This document shows, in pieces, positions 54,172-63,863 of a stretch of 64,000 bases of DNA. Origin of the DNA: Gp6-AA40 sp036274155 (GTDB lineage: Bacteria > Acidobacteriota > Vicinamibacteria > Vicinamibacterales > UBA2999). A program made the translations under genes and the position numbers. The DNA lies in the NCBI GenBank assembly GCA_036274155.1, contig DASUGH010000165.1:20309-84308 (forward strand), in the 5' to 3' direction. Within the stretch, counting starts at the first letter, position 1. Every line of letters starts with the position of its first letter. The notes beneath the pieces were generated by a model. That model saw nothing but the letters and a program-made list of their open reading frames with translations, had not been told where the DNA came from and did no database searches.

Positions 54172-55587
54172 ATGATTCGTCTTTACAACACCCTCTCACG
54201 CCAGCACGAGCCGTTCCAGCCCGCCCGCGACAACACCGTTCGGATGTACCTCTGCGGGCCGACGGTGTACGCGCCGGCGCACATCGGCAACTTCCGCACG
54301 TTCGTCTGTGTGGACGTGCTGCGCCGGACGCTGAAGCACGTCGGTGGCTACACCCTCCGTGAGGTCGTCAACTATACGGATGTCGACGACAAGACCATCA
54401 ACGGTGCCAACAAGGCGGGCGTGCCGCTGCGCGAGTACACCGAGCGGTGGATCAACGTCTTCCGCGAAGACGCGATGCGGCTCGGCGTGGAAGCGCCCGA
54501 AGAGACGCCGCGCGCCACCGACGACGACAACCTGCGCGCGATGTGCGAGATGATTCTGGCGCTCGAGCGCAACGGCCACACCTACCGTCGCGACGGGTCC
54601 ATATATTTCAAGATCTCGACGCTGCCGACGTACGGACGCCTGGTGCGCCTCGATCCGGAGGCGATCAAGACCGGCGCGCGCAACGACGTCGACGAGTACT
54701 CGAAGGACGACGCACGTGACTTCGTCCTGTGGAAGGCGACCAGGCCGGGCGAGCCGACGTGGGACTTCGGCACCGGTCCCGGCCGCCCGGGGTGGCACAT
54801 CGAGTGCTCCGCGATGGCGCTGCGCCTGCTCGGAGAGGCGCCCATCGACATTCACGCCGGCGGCATCGATTTGATCTTCCCGCACCACGAGAACGAGATT
54901 GCGCAGGCCGAGGGGGCCACGCGGCAGACGTTTGCCCGCTTCTGGTTTCACGTCGAGCACCTCTTCGTCGAAAACCAGAAGATGTCGAAGTCGCTCGGCA
55001 ACGTCTACTCGCTGCGCGATGTCGTCGACAGGAACTTCCGGCCGTCTGCGCTTCGGTATCTGCTGCTGTCGTCCCACTACCGGACGCCGCTCAACTTCAC
55101 CTGGACCGGCATGCAGACGGCGGAGGAATCGCTCAACCGCGTGATGGACTTCCTGGCCCGCCTCGATACGGTGACCGAAGATCGCGGCGGCGGCGCCGTA
55201 GAAGGGTTGATCGTCAAAGCGCGCCAGGCATTCAGGAGCGCTCTCGAAGACGACCTGAACACCTCGGCGGCGCTGGCCGCGCTGTTCGATCTGATCAAAG
55301 AGGTCAACAGGGCGCTCGACGCCGGCCAGCTCGGTGCAGCTGATGTTCGTACAGTGCGCGCGCTCGTCAACGAGTTCGATTGCGTGCTGGGTGTGGTCAG
55401 CCTGCGATGCGAAGAAGACAAGCGGCCGAAAGTCGCTGTCGAGGAGATCGAGCGACTCATCGAGGCGCGGAAGGCGGCGCGGCAGCGCCGTGACTATGCC
55501 GAGGCCGATCGCATTCGCGTGGGGCTGGCCGAGCGCGGTATCCTGCTCGAGGATGGTCCTTCGGGAACGCGCTGGAAGCAGAAGTAA
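54172..55587 (+). CDS. cysS: Cysteinyl-tRNA synthetase
   Basis: 471 residues. Class I signature HIGN in CGPTVYAPAHIGNFRTF, KMSKSLGN, zinc ligands including C in YLCGPT and in the ECSAMA region, and HHENEIAQ. Loads tRNA-Cys; a tRNA-Cys gene lies at 61.4 kb. Start: ATG at 54172. Confidence 0.97.
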   Translation: MIRLYNTLSRQHEPFQPARDNTVRMYLCGPTVYAPAHIGNFRTFVCVDVLRRTLKHVGGYTLREVVNYTDVDDKTINGANKAGVPLREYTERWINVFREDAMRLGVEAPEETPRATDDDNLRAMCEMILALERNGHTYRRDGSIYFKISTLPTYGRLVRLDPEAIKTGARNDVDEYSKDDARDFVLWKATRPGEPTWDFGTGPGRPGWHIECSAMALRLLGEAPIDIHAGGIDLIFPHHENEIAQAEGATRQTFARFWFHVEHLFVENQKMSKSLGNVYSLRDVVDRNFRPSALRYLLLSSHYRTPLNFTWTGMQTAEESLNRVMDFLARLDTVTEDRGGGAVEGLIVKARQAFRSALEDDLNTSAALAALFDLIKEVNRALDAGQLGAADVRTVRALVNEFDCVLGVVSLRCEEDKRPKVAVEEIERLIEARKAARQRRDYAEADRIRVGLAERGILLEDGPSGTRWKQK

Positions 55588-55611
55588 GGAATCAGCAGTC
55601 GAAGGCAAGCC

Positions 55612-56946
55612 ATGACGGGTCCTGACATTCGCACCAGCCTGCCAGGCCCGCGGGCCCAGGCGATCATCGAGCGCGATGCGCGCGCGGTGTCGACGTCCTA
55701 TACGCGCGACTATCCCTTCGTCATGGAACGTGGCGAGGGCGCGCTGGTCCAGGACGTGGACGGCAACGTCTTCCTCGATTGCACGGCCGGAATCGCCGTG
55801 GCCGCGACCGGGCACTCTCATCCGGACGTCGTGACGGCGATTGTCGAACAGTCGCGGCGCTTCCTGCACATGTCGGGCACCGACTTCTACTACGAGCCGC
55901 AGGTGCAGCTCGGGGAAGCGCTCTCTGCCATCGCGCCGATGCCGGGGCCGCACCGCACCTTCTTCGGCAACTCGGGGACCGAAGCCAACGAAGCGGCGCT
56001 CAAGCTGGCGAAGTACCACACCAGGCGCCACAACATCATCGCGTTTCTCGGGTCGTTCCACGGCCGCACGATGGGCTCGCTCTCGCTCACTGCCAGCAAG
56101 ATCACCCAGCGACGCGGTTTCGGTCCTTTCGTGCCGGGCACGTACCACGCGCCGTATGCGAACTGTTACCGCTGTCCTGTTGGCCTCGATGCGAAGTCGT
56201 GCGCGGCCGAGTGCCTGAGGTTCATCGAGGAGCAGCTCTTCGTCCATCTCGTCTCCGCCGAGGAGGTGGCGGCGATCATGGTGGAGCCGATCCAGGGCGA
56301 AGGTGGCTACGTCGTGCCGCCGGACGCGTTCCTGCAGCGGCTCCGCGAGCTGACCCGTCAGCACGGCATGCTGCTCATCGTCGACGAGGTGCAATCAGGC
56401 ATGGGGAGGACGGGCCGGATGTTCGCCATCGAGCATGCCGGCGTGGAGCCCGACGTCGTGACAATGGCCAAGGGGATCGCCTCCGGGCTTCCGCTCGGCG
56501 TCGCGACCGCGCGTTCCGAGATCATGTCGTGGCCGCCCGGGACGCACGCCAGCACGTTCGGTGGCAATCCGGTGGCCTGTGCAGCCTCGCTCGCCACGCT
56601 ACGGCTGCTGCGCGACGGTCTGGTGAAGAACGCCGAAACCGTTGGAGCCCACCTGATGAACGGCATCCGTGGGCTGATGGACAAGCACGCCATCATCGGC
56701 GACGTGCGCGGCCGCGGACTCATGATCGGCGTCGAGCTGGTGCGAGATCGCGAGACGAAAGAGCGTGCCACCAGCGAGCGCGACGCCGTCGTCCGCGAAG
56801 CGTTCTCGCGCGGACTGCTGCTGCTCGGCGCCGGCACCAATGCCATTCGCATCTCACCGCCGCTCGTGCTCACGAAGGCACAAGCCGACACGGCCGTGTC
56901 GATCCTCGATCAGGCGCTTGGTACGGTGGCGCGCCGCGTGGTCTGA
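55612..56946 (+). CDS. Class III aminotransferase (acetylornithine/4-aminobutyrate type)
   Basis: 444 residues. 'FLDCTAGIAVAATGHSHP', 'FFGNSGTEANEAALKLAKY', 'SFHGRTMGSLSLTASK', 'VDEVQSGMGRTGRMFA', and the PLP lysine in TMAKGIASGLPLG. The subgroup is the acetylornithine aminotransferase family protein or 4-aminobutyrate-type; four cysteines in NCYRCPVGLDAKSCAAEC are a family-like insertion. Substrate not resolved. Confidence 0.88.
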   Translation: MTGPDIRTSLPGPRAQAIIERDARAVSTSYTRDYPFVMERGEGALVQDVDGNVFLDCTAGIAVAATGHSHPDVVTAIVEQSRRFLHMSGTDFYYEPQVQLGEALSAIAPMPGPHRTFFGNSGTEANEAALKLAKYHTRRHNIIAFLGSFHGRTMGSLSLTASKITQRRGFGPFVPGTYHAPYANCYRCPVGLDAKSCAAECLRFIEEQLFVHLVSAEEVAAIMVEPIQGEGGYVVPPDAFLQRLRELTRQHGMLLIVDEVQSGMGRTGRMFAIEHAGVEPDVVTMAKGIASGLPLGVATARSEIMSWPPGTHASTFGGNPVACAASLATLRLLRDGLVKNAETVGAHLMNGIRGLMDKHAIIGDVRGRGLMIGVELVRDRETKERATSERDAVVREAFSRGLLLLGAGTNAIRISPPLVLTKAQADTAVSILDQALGTVARRVV

Positions 56947-56959
56947 ATCGTGCAATTCC

Positions 56960-57340
56960 GTGTCGGCCGTGGCCGGCGATCATCGTCAATCGCTCGGAAT
57001 CCTGGGAGAAGAACTGGCCTGCGCCGAGCTCCTGCGGCGCGGGTACGAGATTCTCGCCCGCCGCTATCGCACCCGGTATGGTGAAATCGACATCATCGCC
57101 CGGCATGGAGCGGTGACTGTCTTCGTGGAGGTCAAGGCGCGGGTGCGCAACGATTTCGGAAGCGGAGCCGCCGCCATCACGCCATGGAAGCAGCGGCGAA
57201 TTGCAAAAATGGCTATGGACTTTCTGGCGCGCTCCCGCTTGAATGAGACACCCTGTCGGTTCGATGTCGTCACCGTAGACCTGGCCGCGGACACCCCGGT
57301 TGTGGAGGTCTACACGAATGCCTTCGATTCTTTTGCATGA
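56960..57340 (+). CDS. YraN/UPF0102 family nuclease-like protein
   Basis: 126 residues. LGILGEELACAELLRRGYEILARRYRTRYGEIDII (in parts), then FVEVKARV and a KQRRIAKMA. Restriction-endonuclease-like fold: E in GEIDII, ExK in VEVKAR. GTG start at 56960. Thirteen bases after the aminotransferase stop. Physiological role of the family is unclear. Confidence 0.85.
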   Translation: MSAVAGDHRQSLGILGEELACAELLRRGYEILARRYRTRYGEIDIIARHGAVTVFVEVKARVRNDFGSGAAAITPWKQRRIAKMAMDFLARSRLNETPCRFDVVTVDLAADTPVVEVYTNAFDSFA

Positions 57341-57357
57341 GGACGTAAACCCTTCCC

Positions 57358-58356
57358 GTGTCAGAGCTGCGCAAGGATCCCGTCACCGGGCGCTGGGTGA
57401 TCATCTCGACCGAGCGCCGCAAGCGTCCCAATGATTTCCGGCTCGAGTCGGTGCACGTCGCACCCGACCCGACCTGCCCGTTCTGCGAGGGGCACGAGCA
57501 CATGACTCCTCGCGAGCTGCTCTCGCACCGCCGGAACGGCGGCTCGCCGAACGGCCCCGGATGGGACCTGCGCGTTGTCCCGAACCAGTTTCCGGTGCTG
57601 CGCGTGGAGGGGGGCCTGGACCGTCAGGGCGAGGGGCTGTTCGACAAGATGAACGGCATCGGCGCACACGAGGTGATCATCGAGACGCCACGGCACGAGG
57701 ACACGCTGGCGACGATGACCGACGCGGCGATCGAGCAGGTGCTGTGGGCGTTTCAGGAGCGGCTGCGTGACCTGAAACAGGACCACCGTTTCCGCTACAT
57801 CATCATCTTCAAGAACCATGGCGCGGCGGCCGGCGCGTCGCTCGATCACTCGCATTCCCAGCTCATCGCCCTGCCAATCGTGCCGCGCGAGGTTCGCGAC
57901 GAGGTCGATGGCGCCCGCGCTCACTTTGCCAGCAAGGAGCGCTGCGTCTTCTGCGACATCATCCGGCAGGAACTGGCCGACGGACGCCGGGTGATCGCGG
58001 ACTCTCCCGAGATGGTGGCGGTCGCACCGTACGCGCCGCGCTTTCCCTTCGAAACCTGGATCCTGCCGCGCCGCCACCAGCCGCGCTTCGAGGACGGACA
58101 GCGACATGAGTACGCGGCGCTGGCGCGCATGCTCGGCGACATCCTGCGCCGCATGAACCGGATGCTGATGTCGCCGCCTTACAACCTGCTGATCCACAGC
58201 GCGCCGATGTCGGAGCCCGCCGACTACTACCACTGGCACGTCGAGATCATTCCCAAGCTGACGAAGGTAGCCGGCTTCGAGTGGGCCACCGGCTTTTACC
58301 TCAACCCGACCGCGCCGGAAGAAGCCGCACAAGTGCTTCGCGATGCGCGCGGCTGA
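57358..58356 (+). CDS. galT: Galactose-1-phosphate uridylyltransferase family protein
   Basis: 332 residues. Zinc-type CPFCEGHE and CVFCDI, GalT-type 'WVIISTERRKRPNDF', catalytic-loop 'GASLDHSHSQLIALP' (HxH), and second half 'FPFETWILPRRHQP' and 'YYHWHVEIIPKL'. Moves UMP between UDP-glucose and hexose-1-phosphate. GTG start at 57358; last of the plus-strand run. Confidence 0.9.
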   Translation: MSELRKDPVTGRWVIISTERRKRPNDFRLESVHVAPDPTCPFCEGHEHMTPRELLSHRRNGGSPNGPGWDLRVVPNQFPVLRVEGGLDRQGEGLFDKMNGIGAHEVIIETPRHEDTLATMTDAAIEQVLWAFQERLRDLKQDHRFRYIIIFKNHGAAAGASLDHSHSQLIALPIVPREVRDEVDGARAHFASKERCVFCDIIRQELADGRRVIADSPEMVAVAPYAPRFPFETWILPRRHQPRFEDGQRHEYAALARMLGDILRRMNRMLMSPPYNLLIHSAPMSEPADYYHWHVEIIPKLTKVAGFEWATGFYLNPTAPEEAAQVLRDARG

Positions 58357-58401
58357 GACGCACGAAGGTCACGTCCGTGTGCCTTTGTCGTGCCCGGCTG
58401 G

Positions 58402-59391
58402 TCAGAACCGGTATCCGAACGTCAGCGTAAACCGCCGGTCGCTGTCACGGGTGCCCGGCGCCGGGGAACGGTCGTAATCGAGATCCCACTGCACGGTGGT
58501 GACGAAGTTCTTCACAACCGTCAGCCGCACGCCGTTCTGCGTCTTGATGAATAGATTGTCATCACCGGTGAGGCCGATATAGCTGTCGTGCTTGTGAAAG
58601 AAGAGGACCCGGTCGGGCACGATGCCGATGTCGAGCCCTACAGACTCGCGGAACGCGAAGTAGTCGTCGTCGGGCGCCAGGACGAAGTCTTCGTTGACCC
58701 ACCCGAGACCGCCGCTGGCCGTCAGCTTGATTCGCGGCGTATCGAACACCTGGTAGCCGATGCTGCCGCCGAGCGCGGTCCGCAGGTCGAGATCGCGGAA
58801 ACGGTCGTTGGTGAAGATGGCGTTCGCGTTGACGAACAGACGCTTCGTGAGGAACCGGTCGTAGTCGAGCGACGTCGTCCAGTTGTCGACCGTGTCCTCG
58901 CCCCGGTCTTCGGCCTGGTTGACGGCGGCTGATGCCCGGTACCGGTTGGCGCCTTGCCTGACAGTGGCATCACCGTCGAGCCGGAGCGTGTTGATGTCGG
59001 TGTTGCCGCTGGTCGCGATCCAGCCGGCATTGGCGCCGCCCGTGACGACGACCGGCGGCTCGATCTGAGCGATGCCGTCGATGTCGGCAAGCGCGACTGC
59101 GCCGCCGGGGGTCAGCGTGACTCGCCCCTGGTCAGCCGCGGCGATTGCGGTGACCGTAGCCGCCGGCTGGCCCCTCAGCGTGACCCGGAGCGGCATGGTC
59201 GTGGTCAGCGATTGGACGTCGGCCCAGGGGATGGTGAGGTCGCCGTGCGCCGTCTTGAAGGTGAGTTTGCCTCCTGCCAGGCTGACCACCTGGCCGGTGT
59301 AGCGGTCGCCGCCGCGGAGCTGGACTTCGTCGGCAAAAGCCGACGCACTGAAGAGGAAGAACATCGTGAGAACGAGTGTGCCGATGCGCAT
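58402..59391 (-). CDS. DUF481 outer-membrane barrel protein
   Basis: 329 residues. Signal peptide (LVLTMFFLFSASAFA), an SH3-like N-terminal part (DRYTGQVVSLAGGKLTFKT), then DUF481-type barrel: 'GANAGWIATSGNTDINTLRL', 'RYRASAAVNQAEDRG', ending TLTFGYRF with the terminal aromatic. Known as salt-induced or unknown outer-membrane proteins. Divergent from the DUF6152-like gene. Confidence 0.85.
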   Translation of the reverse strand: MRIGTLVLTMFFLFSASAFADEVQLRGGDRYTGQVVSLAGGKLTFKTAHGDLTIPWADVQSLTTTMPLRVTLRGQPAATVTAIAAADQGRVTLTPGGAVALADIDGIAQIEPPVVVTGGANAGWIATSGNTDINTLRLDGDATVRQGANRYRASAAVNQAEDRGEDTVDNWTTSLDYDRFLTKRLFVNANAIFTNDRFRDLDLRTALGGSIGYQVFDTPRIKLTASGGLGWVNEDFVLAPDDDYFAFRESVGLDIGIVPDRVLFFHKHDSYIGLTGDDNLFIKTQNGVRLTVVKNFVTTVQWDLDYDRSPAPGTRDSDRRFTLTFGYRF

Positions 59392-59583
59392 GGCCGACGA
59401 TTATCCGGTACAGTCGCGGAAGCGCCGACGGTTTTCAGATCTCCGGCCTCCGCAGCCAGGGAACGCAGCCGCGCGAGGGCCGTTGTCACGGAAGGCGTGT
59501 CTGCGCCTACAATACCGACCGGCACGGTTGCGCGGTCCATTGCCGCGCCGTGCATTCATAAGGCATTGGAGGGAGGACGAGCA

Positions 59584-60906
59584 ATGATTCGAACAGGTGC
59601 GCTTGTCGTGGCGGTGCTCGCGTACGCCGTGCCCGCGCTCGCCCATCACGGCGCCGGCACGTTCGAGCTGAACAAGTCGGTGCACTTCGAGGGCAAGCTC
59701 ACGCGCATCGAGCTCATCAACCCGCACTCATGGTTGTACTTCGAGACGACCGGGCCGGACGGGAAGGTCATGAAGCACCGGTGCGAGATGCGCTCGGCGC
59801 ACACGCTCCGGCGATCCGGCTGGGACCAGAAACTGTTTCCGATCGGCTCGAAGATCATCGTTGACGCCTCGCCTGACAGAGCCGATCCGGCATCGTGCTA
59901 TCTGAACACGATCAAATTCGAGAACGGCACCAGCATGGACCGGTACGGCCAGTACGTGAAGGCCGGCGACAAGCTGCAGGAGGTGCGCGGGCAGGTTTAC
60001 GTGCCCGATACGTCGAAGCGCGAGGCGAAGCTCAAGAGCGGCGAGCCAAACATTACGGGCGACTGGGCGCCTGAGCAGGTCGTGATGCGCGATCCACGCG
60101 GCACCGGCGGCGGGTTGGTCCCACTCAGCCAGGTCGGCGAGCGTCCGCAGCCCGGTGAGCGGCAGGGTGGAGGCCGTGCCGCTGGCGCTCAGGCTGGAGG
60201 CGGTGCTGCTCCGGCAGCTGGAGGAAACGCGCCGGCAGCCCGAGGAAATGCGCCCGCAGGCGGCGCGAACGCGCCAGCAGCCGGCGGCAATGCGCCAGCG
60301 GCTGCGGGAGGCGCACGTCCGGGAGGCGGTGGAGGCGGTGGGCGCGGTGCTGGCGGCGGCCGCGGCGGAGTCCAGCTGACGGAGGCCGGTACCGCTGCAG
60401 CTGCCAAGAACAAGCAGAGCGGCTACAACCCGCGGATGCGGTGTGAGACCACCAGCATCATCTTCGACTGGACGTTCGACGGTCCGGTGAACCGCATCAC
60501 GCAGAACCGCGACAACATCGTCATCCAGTACGGCCAGATGAACCTGAAGCGAACGGTCTACATGAACATGAAGGAGCACCCAGCGAACGTCAAGCCGACG
60601 CGAGCCGGACACTCCATCGGGCGCTGGGAAGGCGAAACGCTCGTGGTCGATACCGTCGGTTTCCTGCCGGGGGTGTTGACCGGGAACACCCCGCACAGCG
60701 ACAAGCTGCACGTGGTGGAGCGCTTCACGCTCGATCCGAAGACGTTCAGGCTGACGCGCGCTTATACGGCTGACGATTCCGCGTATTTCACAGGGCAGCT
60801 CACCGGCCAGGACATCGTTGCAGTGGCCGATCAGCCGTACACGGAAGACAAGTGCAAGGACCAGACAACGCTGAACTATTCGAAGGAGTCAGCGTCGAAG
60901 CGCTGA
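59584..60906 (+). CDS. DUF6152-like exported protein with a Gly/Ala repeat linker
   Basis: 440 residues. Signal peptide (GALVVAVLAYAVPALAHHGAG); the AHHGAG start with 'FEGKLTRIELINPHSWLYFE' is typical of DUF6152. A low-complexity middle (about 191-264) has repeated NAPAAGG units. The C-terminal half ('RWEGETLVVDTVGFLPG', 'LHVVERFTLDPKTFRLTRAY' in part) resembles domains common in acidobacterial proteins. Two-domain fusion around the linker. Function unknown. Confidence 0.75.
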   Translation: MIRTGALVVAVLAYAVPALAHHGAGTFELNKSVHFEGKLTRIELINPHSWLYFETTGPDGKVMKHRCEMRSAHTLRRSGWDQKLFPIGSKIIVDASPDRADPASCYLNTIKFENGTSMDRYGQYVKAGDKLQEVRGQVYVPDTSKREAKLKSGEPNITGDWAPEQVVMRDPRGTGGGLVPLSQVGERPQPGERQGGGRAAGAQAGGGAAPAAGGNAPAARGNAPAGGANAPAAGGNAPAAAGGARPGGGGGGGRGAGGGRGGVQLTEAGTAAAAKNKQSGYNPRMRCETTSIIFDWTFDGPVNRITQNRDNIVIQYGQMNLKRTVYMNMKEHPANVKPTRAGHSIGRWEGETLVVDTVGFLPGVLTGNTPHSDKLHVVERFTLDPKTFRLTRAYTADDSAYFTGQLTGQDIVAVADQPYTEDKCKDQTTLNYSKESASKR

Positions 60907-60922
60907 CGCGGTTCCATGTAGA

Positions 60923-60985
60923 GTCCGGCTTGCCGGACCGATCGAGCCGCGATTGGTGCTCGTGGGGTCCGGCTTCAGCCGGACC
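60923..60985. repeat. Two GTCCGGC-type hairpins after the DUF6152-like gene
   Basis: GTCCGGC-TT-GCCGGAC at 60923-60938 and a perfect GGTCCGGC-TTCA-GCCGGACC at 60966-60985. Same family as near 4.8, 7.3 and 19.4 kb. Confidence 0.75.
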
Positions 60986-61085
60986 GCTCCCAGCGCGAAT
61001 AAAGCACCCGCAGGGCGGCGCAAAGTGCATCCGCATCGCCTTGCCGGGCTTGGGACCCTGTGGTACGCTTGAAGTTCGCTCGCGA

Positions 61086-61157
61086 GCGGGAATAACTCAG
61101 TGGTAGAGTGCGACCTTGCCAAGGTCGAAGTCGCGGGTTCGAATCCCGTTTCCCGCT

Positions 61158-61160
<3 letters not shown>
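61086..61160 (+). tRNA. tRNA-Gly (anticodon GCC), CCA encoded
   Basis: 75 bases. Acceptor GCGGGAA pairs with TTCCCGC (61150-61156); D arm AACTCAGTGGTAGAGT; anticodon stem CGACC/GGTCG around TTGCCAA (anticodon GCC); T arm CGGGTTCGAATCCCG. The 3' CCA is encoded at 61158-61160. Confidence 0.97.
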
Positions 61161-61506
<346 letters not shown>

Positions 61507-61599
61507 CGAGCGGAAACCTCGCGAAGCCCACTGCGGTGAGCGGCCTGTGACCCCGCTGAAGACGGCTGACGCTTCCTGACCCCTTGGAACTGCCCCCTG

Positions 61600-62652
61600 T
61601 TACGGATGGTCTGAACGGGGGCGACCCTCGATCGGTTCGGTGCCGTGATGCGCCGCAATCTGTGCGTCGCTCAAGCGAAGGAATCGTGCGGCATTGTTGT
61701 AGAGGATGTTCCGCTTCTGTGCGTCGTTCAGGAACGGCGCCGACTCAACCGCCTGGAGCGCGCGCTCGATCACGCCGGGCCACGTCATCTGATCCGATCC
61801 AAACATCACGCGGCTGCCAAATCCCGCCTCGACAATTCGCTGCAGGTACCGGTGGAACTCTGCGCGTGGGAGCGCCCAATCGATGACGGCGACATCGAGG
61901 TATACCTGTGGATGAACCCACAATACCGCAAGCAAGTCGTCCAGCATCGGCCAGCCCGCGTGCATGATGTACACGCGAAGCTTCGGATGACGGATCAGCG
62001 CTTCCTCGAGGAGGAGCGAACTGTGAAGCCTGGCGCGGTAATGGGGCGCATCGAGGTAAGGCGCGCCGGATGGCCCGGTGCCGATATGAATGCCCACGGG
62101 AATGTCGCGCTGTTCAGCCATGGCGAGAAATGGCTCGAACGCGTCGTCGCTAGGTGAGTAGCCCTGGTATTGAATGGCCACTTCGCCGAAGACAACGAAT
62201 TGCCCCTGTTCGTGCAGGCGAGCAATCATTGCGGGTGTTGGACTGGTCGCGCCGACGTTGAAGCCCAATGCGGGGATGATCCGATCCGGTGCCGCGTCTT
62301 GCCATAGCCGCACCCGATCCATCGTGCTGTCTGGGCTGCTGAGTACGCCGATGATATTACGGCGCCGCAGGACCTCCAGAGTTGCGTTCATTACGCCATC
62401 ATCGGTCGCTGGGGACCATACCGGATCCGCGCATGGCGGCTTTTTCTGCATCGCCACGAATGCAGCCGAATAGTCCTCCCTGACATCTCGCGGCATGAAC
62501 TCAGGAAACGGCGCGCACACGGCGAGCGGCGGCGGACCGTTGGAGTCGGCCGCTTGCGCATGCATGTGCATGTCGAGCACCGGAAGCGGCGGGCGCTGCG
62601 CGCAGTGTATGACTCCGAAAGGCAGAAGCAGAACTGCGATCGACAGACGCAT
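61600..62652 (-). CDS. Exported amidohydrolase-family protein
   Basis: 350 residues. Signal-like N-terminus (RLSIAVLLLPFGVIHC, possible lipobox VIHC), then DMHMHAQAAD (HxH metal site), YIMHAGWPMLDD, and GSDQMTWPG with the catalytic aspartate. PF04909-type hydrolase. The start was set at the ATG at 62652, which gives the signal. Substrate unknown. Base use looks somewhat less GC-rich than most neighbours, so transfer next to the tRNA is possible. Confidence 0.75.
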   Translation of the reverse strand: MRLSIAVLLLPFGVIHCAQRPPLPVLDMHMHAQAADSNGPPPLAVCAPFPEFMPRDVREDYSAAFVAMQKKPPCADPVWSPATDDGVMNATLEVLRRRNIIGVLSSPDSTMDRVRLWQDAAPDRIIPALGFNVGATSPTPAMIARLHEQGQFVVFGEVAIQYQGYSPSDDAFEPFLAMAEQRDIPVGIHIGTGPSGAPYLDAPHYRARLHSSLLLEEALIRHPKLRVYIMHAGWPMLDDLLAVLWVHPQVYLDVAVIDWALPRAEFHRYLQRIVEAGFGSRVMFGSDQMTWPGVIERALQAVESAPFLNDAQKRNILYNNAARFLRLSDAQIAAHHGTEPIEGRPRSDHP

Positions 62653-62972
62653 GTTGTGACCTTTCGCCAAGACGATGCCCTTGGGACAGGTGCCACCAAG
62701 CACACTGAGACAGATCAGCTGGCGCGTTGCGAGCATAGCAGTTTCGCACGCAACTAGTTGCGGCGATCCGCCTCCCGCGCGATGTCCCAGCGAATCTTGC
62801 GCACAGCTGAGGACGCAGTGTCTAATCGCCTCTGGCGAGCGTCTAACCGCTCCGGCGAACCGTCAAATCCTTCCGAGAAACTGTCCATGCCTTTCACTGC
62901 CGACGATACATGGCGGTGGCGGACCTGACGAACGATCGCGTATGAGAGCCGATTCGTGATGAACAGGTTGAA
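62653..62972. other. Intergenic region with short degenerate repeats
   Basis: 320 bases. Near 62818-62884 about three degenerate 20-bp units (GTCTAA, CCG, CGGCGA phrases) lie in tandem. The region also holds a possible tiny minus-strand frame (separate entry) and the 10-bp dyad CAACTAGTTG at 62751-62760. Confidence 0.5.
62754..62888 (-). CDS. Possible 44-residue protein
   Basis: The frame encodes a charged, probably helical peptide with RLDARQRRLDTA-type repeats (two to three copies of R-x-L-D) that come from the DNA repeats. A weak AAGG lies upstream of the ATG at 62888. May be real or just the repeat in frame. Confidence 0.2.
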   Translation of the reverse strand: MDSFSEGFDGSPERLDARQRRLDTASSAVRKIRWDIAREADRRN

Positions 62973-63863
62973 ATGACGACCATCGTTCCGGCAGTACTTC
63001 TCGGGGTTGCCGTGCTGCTCGCTGGCAGCCTGCCGTGGGGGGCGCTGCTCGCGCCACTGAATCTGCGACTCCTGCCGACGGTGCCCTGGGCGATGCTTCC
63101 AATGGCGGCTTATCTGTGGGTGTACTGGCGTTACATTGGCGGCCGCATTGGTCCACGCGCCAGCGCTGCGCAGCGACGCGAGCGGCTGCGGGCGCATCCG
63201 CTCGCTCCGGAGGTGTGGGCGATGGCGCTGCTGACCGGGTTGACCGGATTCGCGGCGCTGCTGGCGCTCACCGCGGTGATGGCGCGGCTGATGGTGATGC
63301 CCGAATCGGGTCAGATCGTCACGCCGCCCGCGATGCCGACCGTCACCGTCATCGCGTTGCTGGTGATGGCATCGGTCGTCGCCGGCGTCACCGAGGAGGC
63401 GGCATTTCGCGGCTACATGCAGGGCCCGATCGAGCGGCGTTACGGCCTGGCGGCGGCGATCCTCGTGAACGGCGTCATGTTCGGGCTGCTGCACTTCCCG
63501 AACCATCGCGAGGCGGTGCTGGCGATGTTGCCGTATTACGTCGCCGTGACAGCCGTTTACAGCGGCCTCACGTGGGCCACCAATTCCATTTTTCCCGCGG
63601 TCGTTCTGCATGTCGGCGGCGATGTCTGGTCGCTCTCGCGCCTGTGGGCGACCGGTCAGCCCGAGTGGCAACGGTCCGGCGATGTTCAGCCGCTGGTCTG
63701 GGCTGCTGGTCCTGACGCGGCGTTTCTGTGGGGAGTCGTGCTGCTGACCGTCTTCGGTGCGGCAACGGTCGCTCTCTGCCGGAATCTGCAAAAGCTCGCC
63801 GCCGGTGCTGGCAGCACGTCGCAGCCGGCACCGGCGCTCGAGCTCGACGAGAACGAGAGCTAA
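62973..63863 (+). CDS. CPBP-family intramembrane glutamic endopeptidase
   Basis: 296 residues with about six to eight membrane helices. Motif 1 EEAAFRGYM (paired glutamates and Arg), motif 2 FGLLHFPN with His, and a third His in VVLHVGGD. This is the Abi/CAAX-like protease family. Role in prenylated or bacteriocin-type substrates is not known here. Start: ATG at 62973. Confidence 0.88.
   Translation: MTTIVPAVLLGVAVLLAGSLPWGALLAPLNLRLLPTVPWAMLPMAAYLWVYWRYIGGRIGPRASAAQRRERLRAHPLAPEVWAMALLTGLTGFAALLALTAVMARLMVMPESGQIVTPPAMPTVTVIALLVMASVVAGVTEEAAFRGYMQGPIERRYGLAAAILVNGVMFGLLHFPNHREAVLAMLPYYVAVTAVYSGLTWATNSIFPAVVLHVGGDVWSLSRLWATGQPEWQRSGDVQPLVWAAGPDAAFLWGVVLLTVFGAATVALCRNLQKLAAGAGSTSQPAPALELDENES

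Noticed and set aside
54196..56394. 732-codon open frame on the minus strand opposite cysS and the aminotransferase
   Set aside because: It lies antisense to two clear genes, has an Arg/His/Val-rich composition typical of GC-rich antisense frames, and no recognisable domain.
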